A stretch of 25,822 nt of DNA, from contig JACPEZ010000008.1 in NCBI GenBank assembly GCA_016183225.1, positions 1 to 25,822 on the forward strand, in the 5' to 3' direction. The number at the start of each line of letters is the position of its first letter. Positions within the stretch are counted from its first letter, which is position 1. Made by a program: the position numbers and the translations under genes. Of the stretch, positions 4,171-10,785 are shown in pieces. Source of the stretch: Candidatus Daviesbacteria bacterium (lineage in GTDB: Bacteria > Patescibacteriota > Microgenomatia > Daviesbacterales > UBA10151). The notes under the pieces were generated by a model that made no database searches, had not been told where the DNA came from, and worked only from the letters and a program-made list of their open reading frames with translations.

Positions 4171-6513
4171 CTACAACCTAGCCCTCTGGGCAATTTCGGC
4201 CTCCACCTGGGTCATATCCCGACCATATTTTAATCTGGACAGTTCTTTGATGGCAGCTCCAATTTGGGTATTTAACATGGCCTTCCATTTTTTCAGATCC
4301 TTGGTAGTATCCAGAGAAAACGGCACCACCGGCTCTCCCTTGGCAATGGTTTTGATATAGACATGCGGAGATTCGATATTGACCAGGTCCGCCTCGGAAA
4401 AAGTAGGTGAAAATTCATGCTGCAGATAGTTGGCATCTGTCACGCCCACTCTGAAGGCAATCACCGTACCCACATTGCCAAACACGGCATTTTTTAAATC
4501 TTCGCCGATTTGGCCGATAAACTGATTGGCTACCACTAAATTGAGTCTGAATTTTCTGGCTTCCGATAAAATATCGGCAAAAGTGTCTGTGGCAAAGTTT
4601 TGAAACTCATCCACATAAAGATAAAAATCTTTTCTCTGGCTCTCCCCCACATCGGATCTGGCCATGGCTGCCGCCAGGATCTTGGGTACCAGAATCAATC
4701 CCAAAAAGTTGGAATTCTCCTCGCCAATCCTCCCTTTTGACAGGTTCATGATCAAAATTTTGCCCTGATCCATCACCTGGCGAAGGTCAAAGGAGGATTT
4801 GGACTGGCCAATGATATTTCTCATCATTTTGTTGGTAACAAAACGGCCAAACTTGGACACGGTATAATCAAGCACTTCGGATTTGTGAAAATCAGCCGTC
4901 TGGGCAATCTGGTCTGTCCAGTAACGCCGCACCACCGGATCGGATACTTTGGGCAAAAGTTCCCTCAAGTAATTAGCATCAGTCATGATTCTAACTACTT
5001 CCACAAAGGTGGCGCCGGGATCAGACATGGCTGTCAGCATGGCATTTCGCACACCGTGTTCAAAACGGGGGCCGATAATGCCGGTTTTATTGGGATCGAA
5101 TAACTTATACATCAAGCCAATAATGGAGGCCACCACAAAATGTTTTTGCTCTTCGGTATAAGCTTCCAGCATGTTCAATCCAAAAGGCCGGGTGGCGTCG
5201 GAGGGATCAAAATAAATCACATCTTCGGCCCGCTGGGGAGGTATCAGCTGCAGCATTTCTTCTGCCGCATCGCCATGAGGATCAATAAAACAAAGTCCTT
5301 TTCCGGCCAAAATATCCTGCAGCATCAAACTCTTCAATAACTCTGATTTACCTGTACCGGTTCTGCCGATAATATACATATGGCGGCGGCGGTCATCTTC
5401 GGCCAGATAAACCGGCCTGACAGTGCCCCGGAAAACCGATCTGCCCAGATATAAACCCGCGGTGGGGATTTTTTCCGGAGCCGGCGCCCGCTTGGAAGAC
5501 AGCCAGGAAATATAGGGAGTTTCCACTGATTTATTGGGCAAATGAAAAATAGAGGCCAATTCATCCGCAGTTAAAACAGACAGCCTGGTAAATTTGGGCG
5601 GATAACGGTAAATAAAATCAGTCAGAAAACCCTTTTCCGAATAAATTTTGGCTCCGGAAAAGCTGTTGTAGGGCCCGGAAAATTGTTCAAAAGCCGCTTT
5701 AAGATTGGTTAAATGCGCTTTGGCCGACTCTTTGGAACCGGACGAAGTCACCAGCCGCACAGCTGCATAAAAACCGGATCGGGCGATTTTTCCCTCAACC
5801 GCCTCCAGCTGCTTGGCATCGGGCGGGGGTTTGGGGTTTTTCTCATCGCCCGGCTCTTTTTCCTTTTTGAGCCATTTTTGACCGAGTTCTTTCCATTTAT
5901 TGTCAGCCGGCGAAATCAGCAATTGAACTGCCGCTCCCTCACCAGGCTGCATCTTGGCCAGGGCAGAAGTTAAGCTGGACAGCGGATCTGTAGGCAAATC
6001 TCTAAAGGTTTTTACGGGAAAGTAGTCGGAATTTTTCAGTTTAAGCCGGGCATAAGCAGTCTGATTGGTTTCGGAAAAAATATTGTATTCCGGCACTTCC
6101 ACAATCTCGGCATCGGGATAGGCTCCGTGCAGCTGTTTTTCCACCAGATCCTGATGGTCGCGGTGGCAGGAGACATAGAAATTGATTGACTCGTGAAGAG
6201 CCACCAGCTCAAAAGATAAATGCGGTTGGGCTTTAAAAGCGCCAAACAAGCCCCCGGAAGATTTCATGGATGCGAAAGTAGCAAACAGCTGCTCGGCCGC
6301 GTCAATTTTGATTTCATTATCGCGGGGGACTTTAATGCGCAAAACTACAAACTGCAAAGAGATCTTTTCTCTGCTTCTGTATTTAATTAAACCCACCAGA
6401 AATTTTTGCAGATAAAATCCCAAACCGAAAAAAAGCATCAACAGAGCCAGTGCTGCCAATACAGCCACTATTAAGCCAATAAAATCTAATCCTGTTGTTT
6501 GCCCAACTTCCAT
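4171..6513 (-). CDS. TraG/TraD/VirB4-type membrane-anchored ATPase
   Basis: The 780-aa protein starts with one membrane helix (about residues 9-36). An alpha/beta region (about 50-340) follows with a Pro/Lys-rich linker near 215-232, and then a RecA-like motor. Walker A is GRTGTGKS (383-390), followed by the family motif IDPHGD (410-415). Walker B is FYLYVDEF (630-637), and a conserved VANQFIGQ lies near 660. This is the architecture of type IV coupling proteins and HerA/FtsK-superfamily pumps that move DNA or protein across membranes. No relaxase or other T4SS genes are nearby, so the substrate is unknown. It begins one base after the upstream 93-aa gene, with GAGG about 12 bases before the ATG, and is last in the sodN transcript. 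Similar stand-alone ATPases are common in CPR genomes. Confidence 0.85.
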   Translation of the reverse strand: MEVGQTTGLDFIGLIVAVLAALALLMLFFGLGFYLQKFLVGLIKYRSREKISLQFVVLRIKVPRDNEIKIDAAEQLFATFASMKSSGGLFGAFKAQPHLSFELVALHESINFYVSCHRDHQDLVEKQLHGAYPDAEIVEVPEYNIFSETNQTAYARLKLKNSDYFPVKTFRDLPTDPLSSLTSALAKMQPGEGAAVQLLISPADNKWKELGQKWLKKEKEPGDEKNPKPPPDAKQLEAVEGKIARSGFYAAVRLVTSSGSKESAKAHLTNLKAAFEQFSGPYNSFSGAKIYSEKGFLTDFIYRYPPKFTRLSVLTADELASIFHLPNKSVETPYISWLSSKRAPAPEKIPTAGLYLGRSVFRGTVRPVYLAEDDRRRHMYIIGRTGTGKSELLKSLMLQDILAGKGLCFIDPHGDAAEEMLQLIPPQRAEDVIYFDPSDATRPFGLNMLEAYTEEQKHFVVASIIGLMYKLFDPNKTGIIGPRFEHGVRNAMLTAMSDPGATFVEVVRIMTDANYLRELLPKVSDPVVRRYWTDQIAQTADFHKSEVLDYTVSKFGRFVTNKMMRNIIGQSKSSFDLRQVMDQGKILIMNLSKGRIGEENSNFLGLILVPKILAAAMARSDVGESQRKDFYLYVDEFQNFATDTFADILSEARKFRLNLVVANQFIGQIGEDLKNAVFGNVGTVIAFRVGVTDANYLQHEFSPTFSEADLVNIESPHVYIKTIAKGEPVVPFSLDTTKDLKKWKAMLNTQIGAAIKELSRLKYGRDMTQVEAEIAQRARL

Positions 6514-6514
6514 G

Positions 6515-6796
6515 TTAGGGTGATCCTCTTAATTTCACAACTTTGGTCAGTTTATTCTTGAGCAGTTGCAGCGGCCCTTTGGATGGAGTTTCTCTAACCT
6601 GGGTGCTACCGCTGGTTAAATCTTCAAAGGTGCTGCCGATAATGTGGCCGGCATCTACTCCCAAGCTTTTTAAGTCTTCTGTTAAAGGGATCGGTGTTTC
6701 CCCGTTCACCGGTAAAGAGGCCGGCGGATGATGTAACTGCTGCAACTGGTTATTAACATCCTGGTGCAACTTTTTGTCAGAGGCAATATTTGGCAT
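6515..6796 (-). CDS. Hypothetical protein (93 aa) next to the TraG-like ATPase
   Basis: I recognise no family. The sequence is Pro/Gln/Ser-rich and probably largely disordered, with a basic C-terminal tail (LKNKLTKVVKLRG). It has no signal peptide and no membrane helix. It overlaps the sodX gene by 20 bp and ends one base before the ATPase start codon, so it is translated in the same transcript. The tight link to the ATPase makes a partner or adaptor role plausible, but that is inference from position only. Confidence 0.6.
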   Translation of the reverse strand: MPNIASDKKLHQDVNNQLQQLHHPPASLPVNGETPIPLTEDLKSLGVDAGHIIGSTFEDLTSGSTQVRETPSKGPLQLLKNKLTKVVKLRGSP

Positions 6797-7088
6797 GAGG
6801 ATAGTATATCACTTTCCCTACAATTTGAGATTTATTAATTGGCCCAAAATGGCGCGAATCCGTACTTTCTACCCGATTATCACCTTCCACAAAAACATGT
6901 TCGCCTTCGACTTTAACAATTCTCTTGATTATCCCTCTTTGCACTACAACAATATCCCCCACCTTCACTTTGCCCCAATTAAAAGTTAACACTTCCTGAC
7001 CCTCGTGCAGGGTAGGCAGCATGCTATTTCCATAAACTTTGAATTTAGAAACGGGAGGTTTCATGAAAAATATGGGCAATTTTATCAA
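6777..7088 (-). CDS. sodX: S26 signal peptidase-like NiSOD maturation protease
   Basis: A short S26-family serine peptidase of 103 aa. The nucleophile Ser22 is in GNSMLPTL, and the general base Lys55 is in IIKRIVKVEG. The last box is GDNRVESTDSRHFGPI. The transmembrane anchor of housekeeping signal peptidase is missing, which fits SodX, the dedicated peptidase that trims the SodN leader to free the His1 metal ligand. It overlaps the sodN gene by 44 bp; an internal ATG at codon 9 is an alternative start. The pairing with sodN makes the role clear. Confidence 0.88.
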   Translation of the reverse strand: MIKLPIFFMKPPVSKFKVYGNSMLPTLHEGQEVLTFNWGKVKVGDIVVVQRGIIKRIVKVEGEHVFVEGDNRVESTDSRHFGPINKSQIVGKVIYYPHAKYCL

Positions 7089-7482
7089 CCGCCTCTACCA
7101 GATCTTCCGCTTTAGCCTCATCTACCGCTCGTTTGTTGTCCGAGCATAATTTACAGGTTTTCCAAACTAAATCATGCAGATCGGGAAATTTTTCCAGGTG
7201 CTCGCTCTTAAAATAATCTGTCCACAAAATTAAAATTTCTCTTTTGCAAATTTCGGCATGAGTCTCTTTAACAGAAACCATTCTGACAAAGTTATTTCTG
7301 GCTTGCAACTCTTCCGGGGAACCAGGTTCAGCTTTAATCTCTTTTAATTTTTGCACCATTTTTAAAACTGTTTTGGCAGCAAGCTGGGCAGCCGCTGGAT
7401 CATAAATCCCGCAGGGAATATCACAGTGGGCCCAAACCGGTTTTGAAGGTAAAAGTTTAAGCAAAATATTTAAAAAGCTCAT
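7045..7482 (-). CDS. sodN: Nickel superoxide dismutase
   Basis: The nickel hook HCDIPCGIYDP is present at residues 19-29. His19 becomes His1 of the mature enzyme after an 18-residue leader ending VWA is removed. Cys20, Cys24 and the backbone then hold the nickel. The rest is the four-helix bundle typical of NiSOD, which disproportionates superoxide in the cytoplasm. The mature length of 127 residues is slightly above the usual 117. The maturation peptidase follows directly. The gene begins four bases after the stop of a 43-aa membrane protein, inside a longer operon. Nickel uptake genes are not in the window. Confidence 0.93.
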   Translation of the reverse strand: MSFLNILLKLLPSKPVWAHCDIPCGIYDPAAAQLAAKTVLKMVQKLKEIKAEPGSPEELQARNNFVRMVSVKETHAEICKREILILWTDYFKSEHLEKFPDLHDLVWKTCKLCSDNKRAVDEAKAEDLVEAVDKIAHIFHETSRF

Positions 7483-7485
7483 ATT

Positions 7486-7617
7486 CTATTTACTAAGAGT
7501 GCGCGATTTCCTAGTCTTTTTATTAAATACAAGATAAACCAGAGTTAAAAAAATCCCTAGTAAAGTCACTTCTATGTAAAAGAAAAGCCAAAACAACGTA
7601 GAAGTTTCAATATTCAT
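7486..7617 (-). CDS. Tiny membrane protein (43 aa)
   Basis: The frame starts MNIETSTLFWLFFYIEV and ends with a basic tail (NKKTRKSRTLSK) before TAG. It is one transmembrane helix of about 23 residues with a positively charged end. The ATG overlaps the upstream stop in an ATGA junction, and sodN starts four bases after its stop, so it sits in frame-coupled order inside the operon. That placement is the main evidence that it is real. I know no family. It could be a regulator or anchor for a neighbouring product. Confidence 0.6.
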   Translation of the reverse strand: MNIETSTLFWLFFYIEVTLLGIFLTLVYLVFNKKTRKSRTLSK

Positions 7618-7808
7618 GCAACCTCCTTAAATAATCTCAAACCCATTATAAACAAAACCATGGCAGAGGTCAACCCGAACCCGCCTATAAATAAAACCAG
7701 TTTGGGATCTGATCCTGTTTGAAAAAATCCAAACACCAATGATGCAAGAGTAAGCTTTCCAATATCCATTAACAGTTTTGCAAACTCTTCTTTTTGACGA
7801 TTATTCAT
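7614..7808 (-). CDS. Small two-helix membrane protein
   Basis: The 64-aa protein has a conserved-looking amphipathic N-terminus (NNRQKEEFAKLLMDIGKL) and two membrane helices (about 17-30 and 36-58). Similar short proteins beginning with a K-[ED]-x-[FIL]-A-K-L-L pattern are widespread in bacteria and uncharacterised (DUF6722-like, recalled rather than searched). The start codon overlaps the upstream phd-like stop (ATGA), and its own stop overlaps the next start in the same way. Confidence 0.65.
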   Translation of the reverse strand: MNNRQKEEFAKLLMDIGKLTLASLVFGFFQTGSDPKLVLFIGGFGLTSAMVLFIMGLRLFKEVA

Positions 7809-7954
7809 AATTTAAGTTTATAATCTCTAGTACTAATCAAAACTACCAAAGGTTTGCCTGATCTGGTAATTAAAATCTTTTTCCTGCCAAAGTGAACTTC
7901 ATTTAAAATCTCTGCGAAATTTTGTCTGGCATATTTAGCCGTGACTGTTTTCAT
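7805..7954 (-). CDS. Phd/YefM-like antitoxin or repressor
   Basis: From the ATG at 7954 the 49-aa protein reads MKTVTAKYARQNFAEILNEV, then KKILITRSGKPLVVLIS. This is the N-terminal DNA-binding half of Phd/YefM antitoxins, with the usual toxin-neutralising tail very short (DYKLKL). No canonical toxin (Doc, YoeB, PIN) follows. Instead come two tiny membrane proteins and sodN. It may regulate the operon, or one of the membrane proteins may be an unrecognised partner. The upstream in-frame extension MHLLAGNF is rejected because a TACAAT -10 box lies seven bases before the chosen ATG. Confidence 0.72.
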   Translation of the reverse strand: MKTVTAKYARQNFAEILNEVHFGRKKILITRSGKPLVVLISTRDYKLKL

Positions 7955-7961
7955 TAAAATT

Positions 7962-7967
7962 ATTGTA
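7962..7967 (-). promoter_or_regulatory. -10 box of the phd-sodN-traG operon
   Basis: Minus-strand TACAAT, seven bases before the ATG, which predicts a leaderless message. The -35 region is weak: TTTGCA at 18-base spacing is the best candidate. The weak -35 leaves room for activation or repression. Confidence 0.5.
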
Positions 7968-8020
7968 AAATTTCCAGCCAACAAATGCAAATTGTGTACA
8001 TTTGATACACTTTGTGCCTA

Positions 8021-8049
8021 TTGACAAATCTGTTGAAGACAGCTATTCT
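8021..8049 (+). promoter_or_regulatory. Promoter of the structured RNA
   Basis: TTGACA (8021-8026), 17-base spacer, TATTCT (8044-8049). The predicted start near 8056 coincides with the first hairpin of the structured region. It is divergent from the phd-sodN operon promoter. Confidence 0.55.
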
Positions 8050-8053
8050 GGAT

Positions 8054-8486
8054 TAGTATGTTAAATACTAGTATCAGTTGTGGCATTTTTCTCAAATTTA
8101 AACTGCAGCTATTTATTGTGGGTGTCTCTTATCAGCTGAAGGAGATTAAATCCAGTAATGGTAAGCGTCGGTAACGCGAGGTTGCGTAAAACATTATGGT
8201 ATGTACCGAGAAACACAGACCATATAACAACCAGCCCACAATTTATACTTACAATCATGTGTGGGTAGTGGCTGAATTAAACCGCTACGCAGGGTTAAAG
8301 CGACTTGGTCCCCGTGATGAGCGGGGCTCCAACGGCAAGTGCTGAGGAGAAATTGCCAGGGGCTGGGAGCCAAAATTAGTTGTCGTGAAAGCAACTCCGG
8401 CTTGGAACCGACTACTGCAGAGGCTCTAAAACTTGGGAGAGTAGGTTAAGAAGAAAGGAGAAGTCCTTGAATTAAGACAATTCTTC
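8054..8486 (+). ncRNA. Candidate structured RNA of about 430 nt, family unknown
   Basis: No convincing coding frame covers this stretch, but it contains an ordered set of helices. They are 8054-8059/8065-8070, 8115-8122/8235-8242 (8 bp, closing a large domain), 8265-8271/8282-8288, 8310-8314/8322-8326, 8334-8338/8353-8357, 8361-8364/8368-8371, 8378-8382/8392-8396, 8412-8416/8440-8444, and a nested 3' hairpin 8450-8455/8481-8486 around AAGGA-GAAG-TCCTT. The helix at 8265 contains a G-U pair on the plus strand that would be A-C on the minus strand, so the plus strand is the likely transcript. CCCACA at 8235-8240 can pair with either 8117-8122 or 8260-8265, so two folds compete. The 3' half has the feel of the omega-RNA region at the end of an IS605-type tnpB gene, but no transposase gene is present. 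It is neither rRNA nor tmRNA nor RNase P RNA as far as I can tell. Confidence 0.45.
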
Positions 8487-8494
8487 CCTACCCA

Positions 8495-8538
8495 CTATTT
8501 TAAACCCTCCAGATATTCTTCTGCGTCAAAGCTGGCTT
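8495..8538 (-). repeat. Copy 1 of the trxB 3' end
   Basis: This stretch matches the native trxB terminus (10786-10829) in 37 of 44 bases and still encodes ASFDAEEYLEGLK-stop in the same frame, against ASFDAEEYLEKLK in TrxB. It lies just downstream of vapC on the minus strand. Confidence 0.75.
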
Positions 8539-8552
8539 ATTATTTTTTTCCC

Positions 8553-8948
8553 CTAATCGCTTTTCGTAATTGGATAGAATTTAATTTCCGGCATAGGAAA
8601 ATCTTTTTTATTCCGGGTTACCAACTGACAATTTTGCAAAATTGCACTACTGGCTATTAAAACATCCACAGACGCCAAACTTATTCCTTTCTGGCTATAT
8701 TCTTTTAAGAACTTACCACCCATTTCAGCCATCTCTTTAGATATATCAACAATCTCCGTATGCGCATAAAAAATAGGCATATACTTTTCTGCCTGCTCCG
8801 GAGTCATTCCGGCTCTAAGTTCTGTAATTGTCAGTATAGAAGTAAATATTTGAGCCTGTTCTGCCAATTTAGTCACAAGCTTAATTGCATATTCACGCTT
8901 CTTCAAAAAATCAATCCAAACATCAGTATCGATTAAAACTCCAATCAT
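8553..8948 (-). CDS. VapC-like PIN-domain toxin
   Basis: The 131-aa PIN domain keeps the acidic pocket: Asp7 (LIDTDVWIDF), Glu43 (TITELRAG), Asp95 (LASVDVLIASSA) and Asp116 (TRNKKDFP). PIN toxins are magnesium-dependent RNases, often cutting initiator tRNA or rRNA. It shares one base with the antitoxin stop, giving tight coupling. The antitoxin-toxin pair is bracketed by copies of the trxB 3' end and looks like an acquired cassette. The length and motifs are complete, so it is probably functional. Confidence 0.88.
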   Translation of the reverse strand: MIGVLIDTDVWIDFLKKREYAIKLVTKLAEQAQIFTSILTITELRAGMTPEQAEKYMPIFYAHTEIVDISKEMAEMGGKFLKEYSQKGISLASVDVLIASSAILQNCQLVTRNKKDFPMPEIKFYPITKSD

Positions 8949-9208
8949 TAAATTCCCAATCTCCTAAGCCTTTTTAGGTTTTCGTGTCTTAATTTTCTGA
9001 CCCATTTTACAGAATCTTTAATATCTGTAAACGCAGGAGGAGCAGCCATGAGTTCTCTCAAAGCTTTTTCTCTTCTATCTCTGGTAATCTTTTCCTCTGC
9101 GGCAACAGCCAGGAATTTACTTAGCTCGCGTTGCTTGGAATATCTCTTTAAATCTTTTACCAGTTCAAACGGCAAAGATACATTGATTCTAACAGCATTA
9201 CCATTCAT
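8948..9208 (-). CDS. Antitoxin of the PIN toxin (RHH/VapB-like)
   Basis: From the ATG at 9208 the 86-aa protein reads MNGNAVRINVSLPFELVKDL, a ribbon-helix-helix strand and helix, then a helix rich in Arg/Glu and a C-terminal basic segment (WVRKLRHENLKRLRR). The first part should bind the operator, the rest the PIN toxin. A TTG two codons upstream is possible but is rejected because a perfect TATAAT ends eight bases before this ATG. It is predicted to be leaderless. The promoter carries an 8-bp inverted repeat. Confidence 0.8.
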   Translation of the reverse strand: MNGNAVRINVSLPFELVKDLKRYSKQRELSKFLAVAAEEKITRDRREKALRELMAAPPAFTDIKDSVKWVRKLRHENLKRLRRLGI

Positions 9209-9216
9209 ACACAATC

Positions 9217-9246
9217 ATTATACACAATTGCTTTGTGTATTGTCAA
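9217..9246 (-). promoter_or_regulatory. vapBC promoter with an 8-bp inverted-repeat operator
   Basis: Minus-strand TTGACA (9246-9241), 18-base spacer, TATAAT (9222-9217). The spacer is almost entirely ATACACAA-AGCAA-TTGTGTAT (9220-9240 region), a perfect inverted repeat, and a third half site TGTGTAT follows at the start codon. This is a textbook autoregulated toxin-antitoxin promoter. The -35 box overlaps the end of trxB copy 2. Confidence 0.78.
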
Positions 9247-9250
9247 GCTC

Positions 9251-9271
9251 TTAAATTTTCCAGATATTCTT
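9251..9271 (-). repeat. Copy 2 of the trxB 3' end
   Basis: It matches 10791-10811 in 19 of 21 bases. Read on the minus strand it still gives EYLENL in the trxB frame. It lies between the HExxH protein stop and the vapBC promoter. Confidence 0.6.
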
Positions 9272-9272
9272 T

Positions 9273-10760
9273 TTATTCTCCGTACCAACGTATTACTATT
9301 GGAGTACCGGGTACTGCCATTTCAGCAAAGAATCCGGCTTGAACTGATTTCTCTTTCGGACCATAAGCTCTAATTACTTGTTTTCTCCATGAAGGATTAA
9401 TACCTGCTGTATAATTTGCTACAAGATTTACTATAAAATTTGCATCCTTTCGGCCTGCAAGACCTGCCATATTAACAGCCATTGCTGGAATATGTATACT
9501 AGGAAGATTGTTGCTTGGGGTAACCGGCGTCACAAACCATCCTTGAGGATAAAGAAAATGCACATTCTCAGAAAAGGGCTGATTAATTCTAAATATCTTT
9601 TTTGAGGGAGCAAACATAGCTTCAGGTAGTTTGACTGGGTTATTTGATTGTTGCATTGAAGAATCCGGATCATCAATATATTTTTTCCCTGTTAGATAAT
9701 CCCATGTTGAGATCTCTTTTGAGACTCGCAGAAAAGCTGTAATTGGCTTACCGCCTTCTGTCAATTGAATACTGGAATTTTCTGGATGCATTCCTAAGAT
9801 ACCATTAGTGCTTTGCGGGTCATCCGGGTGATTAGACATAAAACCCCCTCCTCTAAGTGCGCGCGGGTCTGTATACATCCCCCTTATCCCCCGTCTTGAT
9901 ATTTCATTCAAAAAGTATCCTGCCCAATAGGACATATTTTTTATTCCAGGTGATTTATCGATAAATAAAGTTGGAACAGTCGGCGATCCTTCAAAATTTT
10001 GGGTATACTCATCCGGGTAGGAAAAAAGCGCATGAAACCATTCGTGGATTAATCCATAATCAATCTCTTCTTCTTTTCCATTAACTATAGTTTTTTCAAT
10101 ATAAGCCCCTTGGTCACTTGATAAACTCCTAATCAGAAAATCTCTGCCTTTTATATCCCATCTTCCGTCAACATCCAAAGGATATAATTCTTCGGTATAA
10201 TTAATTCCCCTTAAAAGACCTTCTCTAATTACCACCACCCTTTTTAATGAACTGCGTAAATCTACGCTTGGGTATAAATCAGAAAGCATTTTATTCATTA
10301 CCTGTATATGCAAATTTAAACGGCGCATTAACTCCTCTTTCCCTCCAATTGATTCAAACTGGGCAAATGTTTGGTCAGAAATAAATAGTTGTAAATTCCG
10401 TTGTTTTTGTGGCATTAGTTCTAAACGCACCTGGTGCCGGTTGTCTGGATTTGCATGAATTGTTTTACCTCTAGTAAACTCTTGATCTAGAAAAACATTT
10501 AGAGATTCTATTTCATCAGTGCTATTTAAACCGACAGGATATCCATAAAGATCTATTCCGCTTACCTTTTCTCTTTTAAAAGAACCCTCTACTGCAACAG
10601 TTTGTGAAGGTCTTTGATCAGAAAAATTATCAATATTATTTGGAGCAGTACCCCTTGATAAAAGAGTTGTTAAACCTGCAGCTACTAACAAACCGGCACG
10701 TTGTAGTAATTTTTTCCGTGTAAATTTTACACTACCAAATTCTGGTGATTGATCAGACAT
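9273..10760 (-). CDS. Secreted putative zinc metallopeptidase (HExxH), family unknown
   Basis: This is a 495-aa exported protein. Residues 13-36 are a signal with a TRKKLLQ start and hydrophobic core, similar to a twin-arginine signal with one Lys. A zincin motif H239-E-W-F-H243 is followed by YPDEY, and the Asp or Glu there could be the third zinc ligand. The rest is mixed alpha/beta with no repeats. I recognise no named peptidase family beyond the HExxH core, so activity is inferred. It begins 25 bases after the trxB stop without a clear Shine-Dalgarno or promoter, and is likely read through from trxB. It lies between two trxB 3'-end copies and so seems to be acquired cargo. Confidence 0.62.
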   Translation of the reverse strand: MSDQSPEFGSVKFTRKKLLQRAGLLVAAGLTTLLSRGTAPNNIDNFSDQRPSQTVAVEGSFKREKVSGIDLYGYPVGLNSTDEIESLNVFLDQEFTRGKTIHANPDNRHQVRLELMPQKQRNLQLFISDQTFAQFESIGGKEELMRRLNLHIQVMNKMLSDLYPSVDLRSSLKRVVVIREGLLRGINYTEELYPLDVDGRWDIKGRDFLIRSLSSDQGAYIEKTIVNGKEEEIDYGLIHEWFHALFSYPDEYTQNFEGSPTVPTLFIDKSPGIKNMSYWAGYFLNEISRRGIRGMYTDPRALRGGGFMSNHPDDPQSTNGILGMHPENSSIQLTEGGKPITAFLRVSKEISTWDYLTGKKYIDDPDSSMQQSNNPVKLPEAMFAPSKKIFRINQPFSENVHFLYPQGWFVTPVTPSNNLPSIHIPAMAVNMAGLAGRKDANFIVNLVANYTAGINPSWRKQVIRAYGPKEKSVQAGFFAEMAVPGTPIVIRWYGE

Positions 10761-10785
10761 AAAGATTAGTTGATTTTATTTCAGT

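Noticed and set aside
4171..6513. Complete conjugation or type IV secretion locus
   Set aside because: Only one coupling-type ATPase is present; no relaxase, pilin or VirB channel genes are near.
8194..8394. Minus-strand 66-aa frame in the structured region
   Set aside because: No family resemblance, no start signals, and it is the complement of several stems.
8425..8446. Similarity of CTTGGGAGAGTAGG to the 3' part of 5S rRNA
   Set aside because: Only a short match; the rest of the 5S fold is missing.
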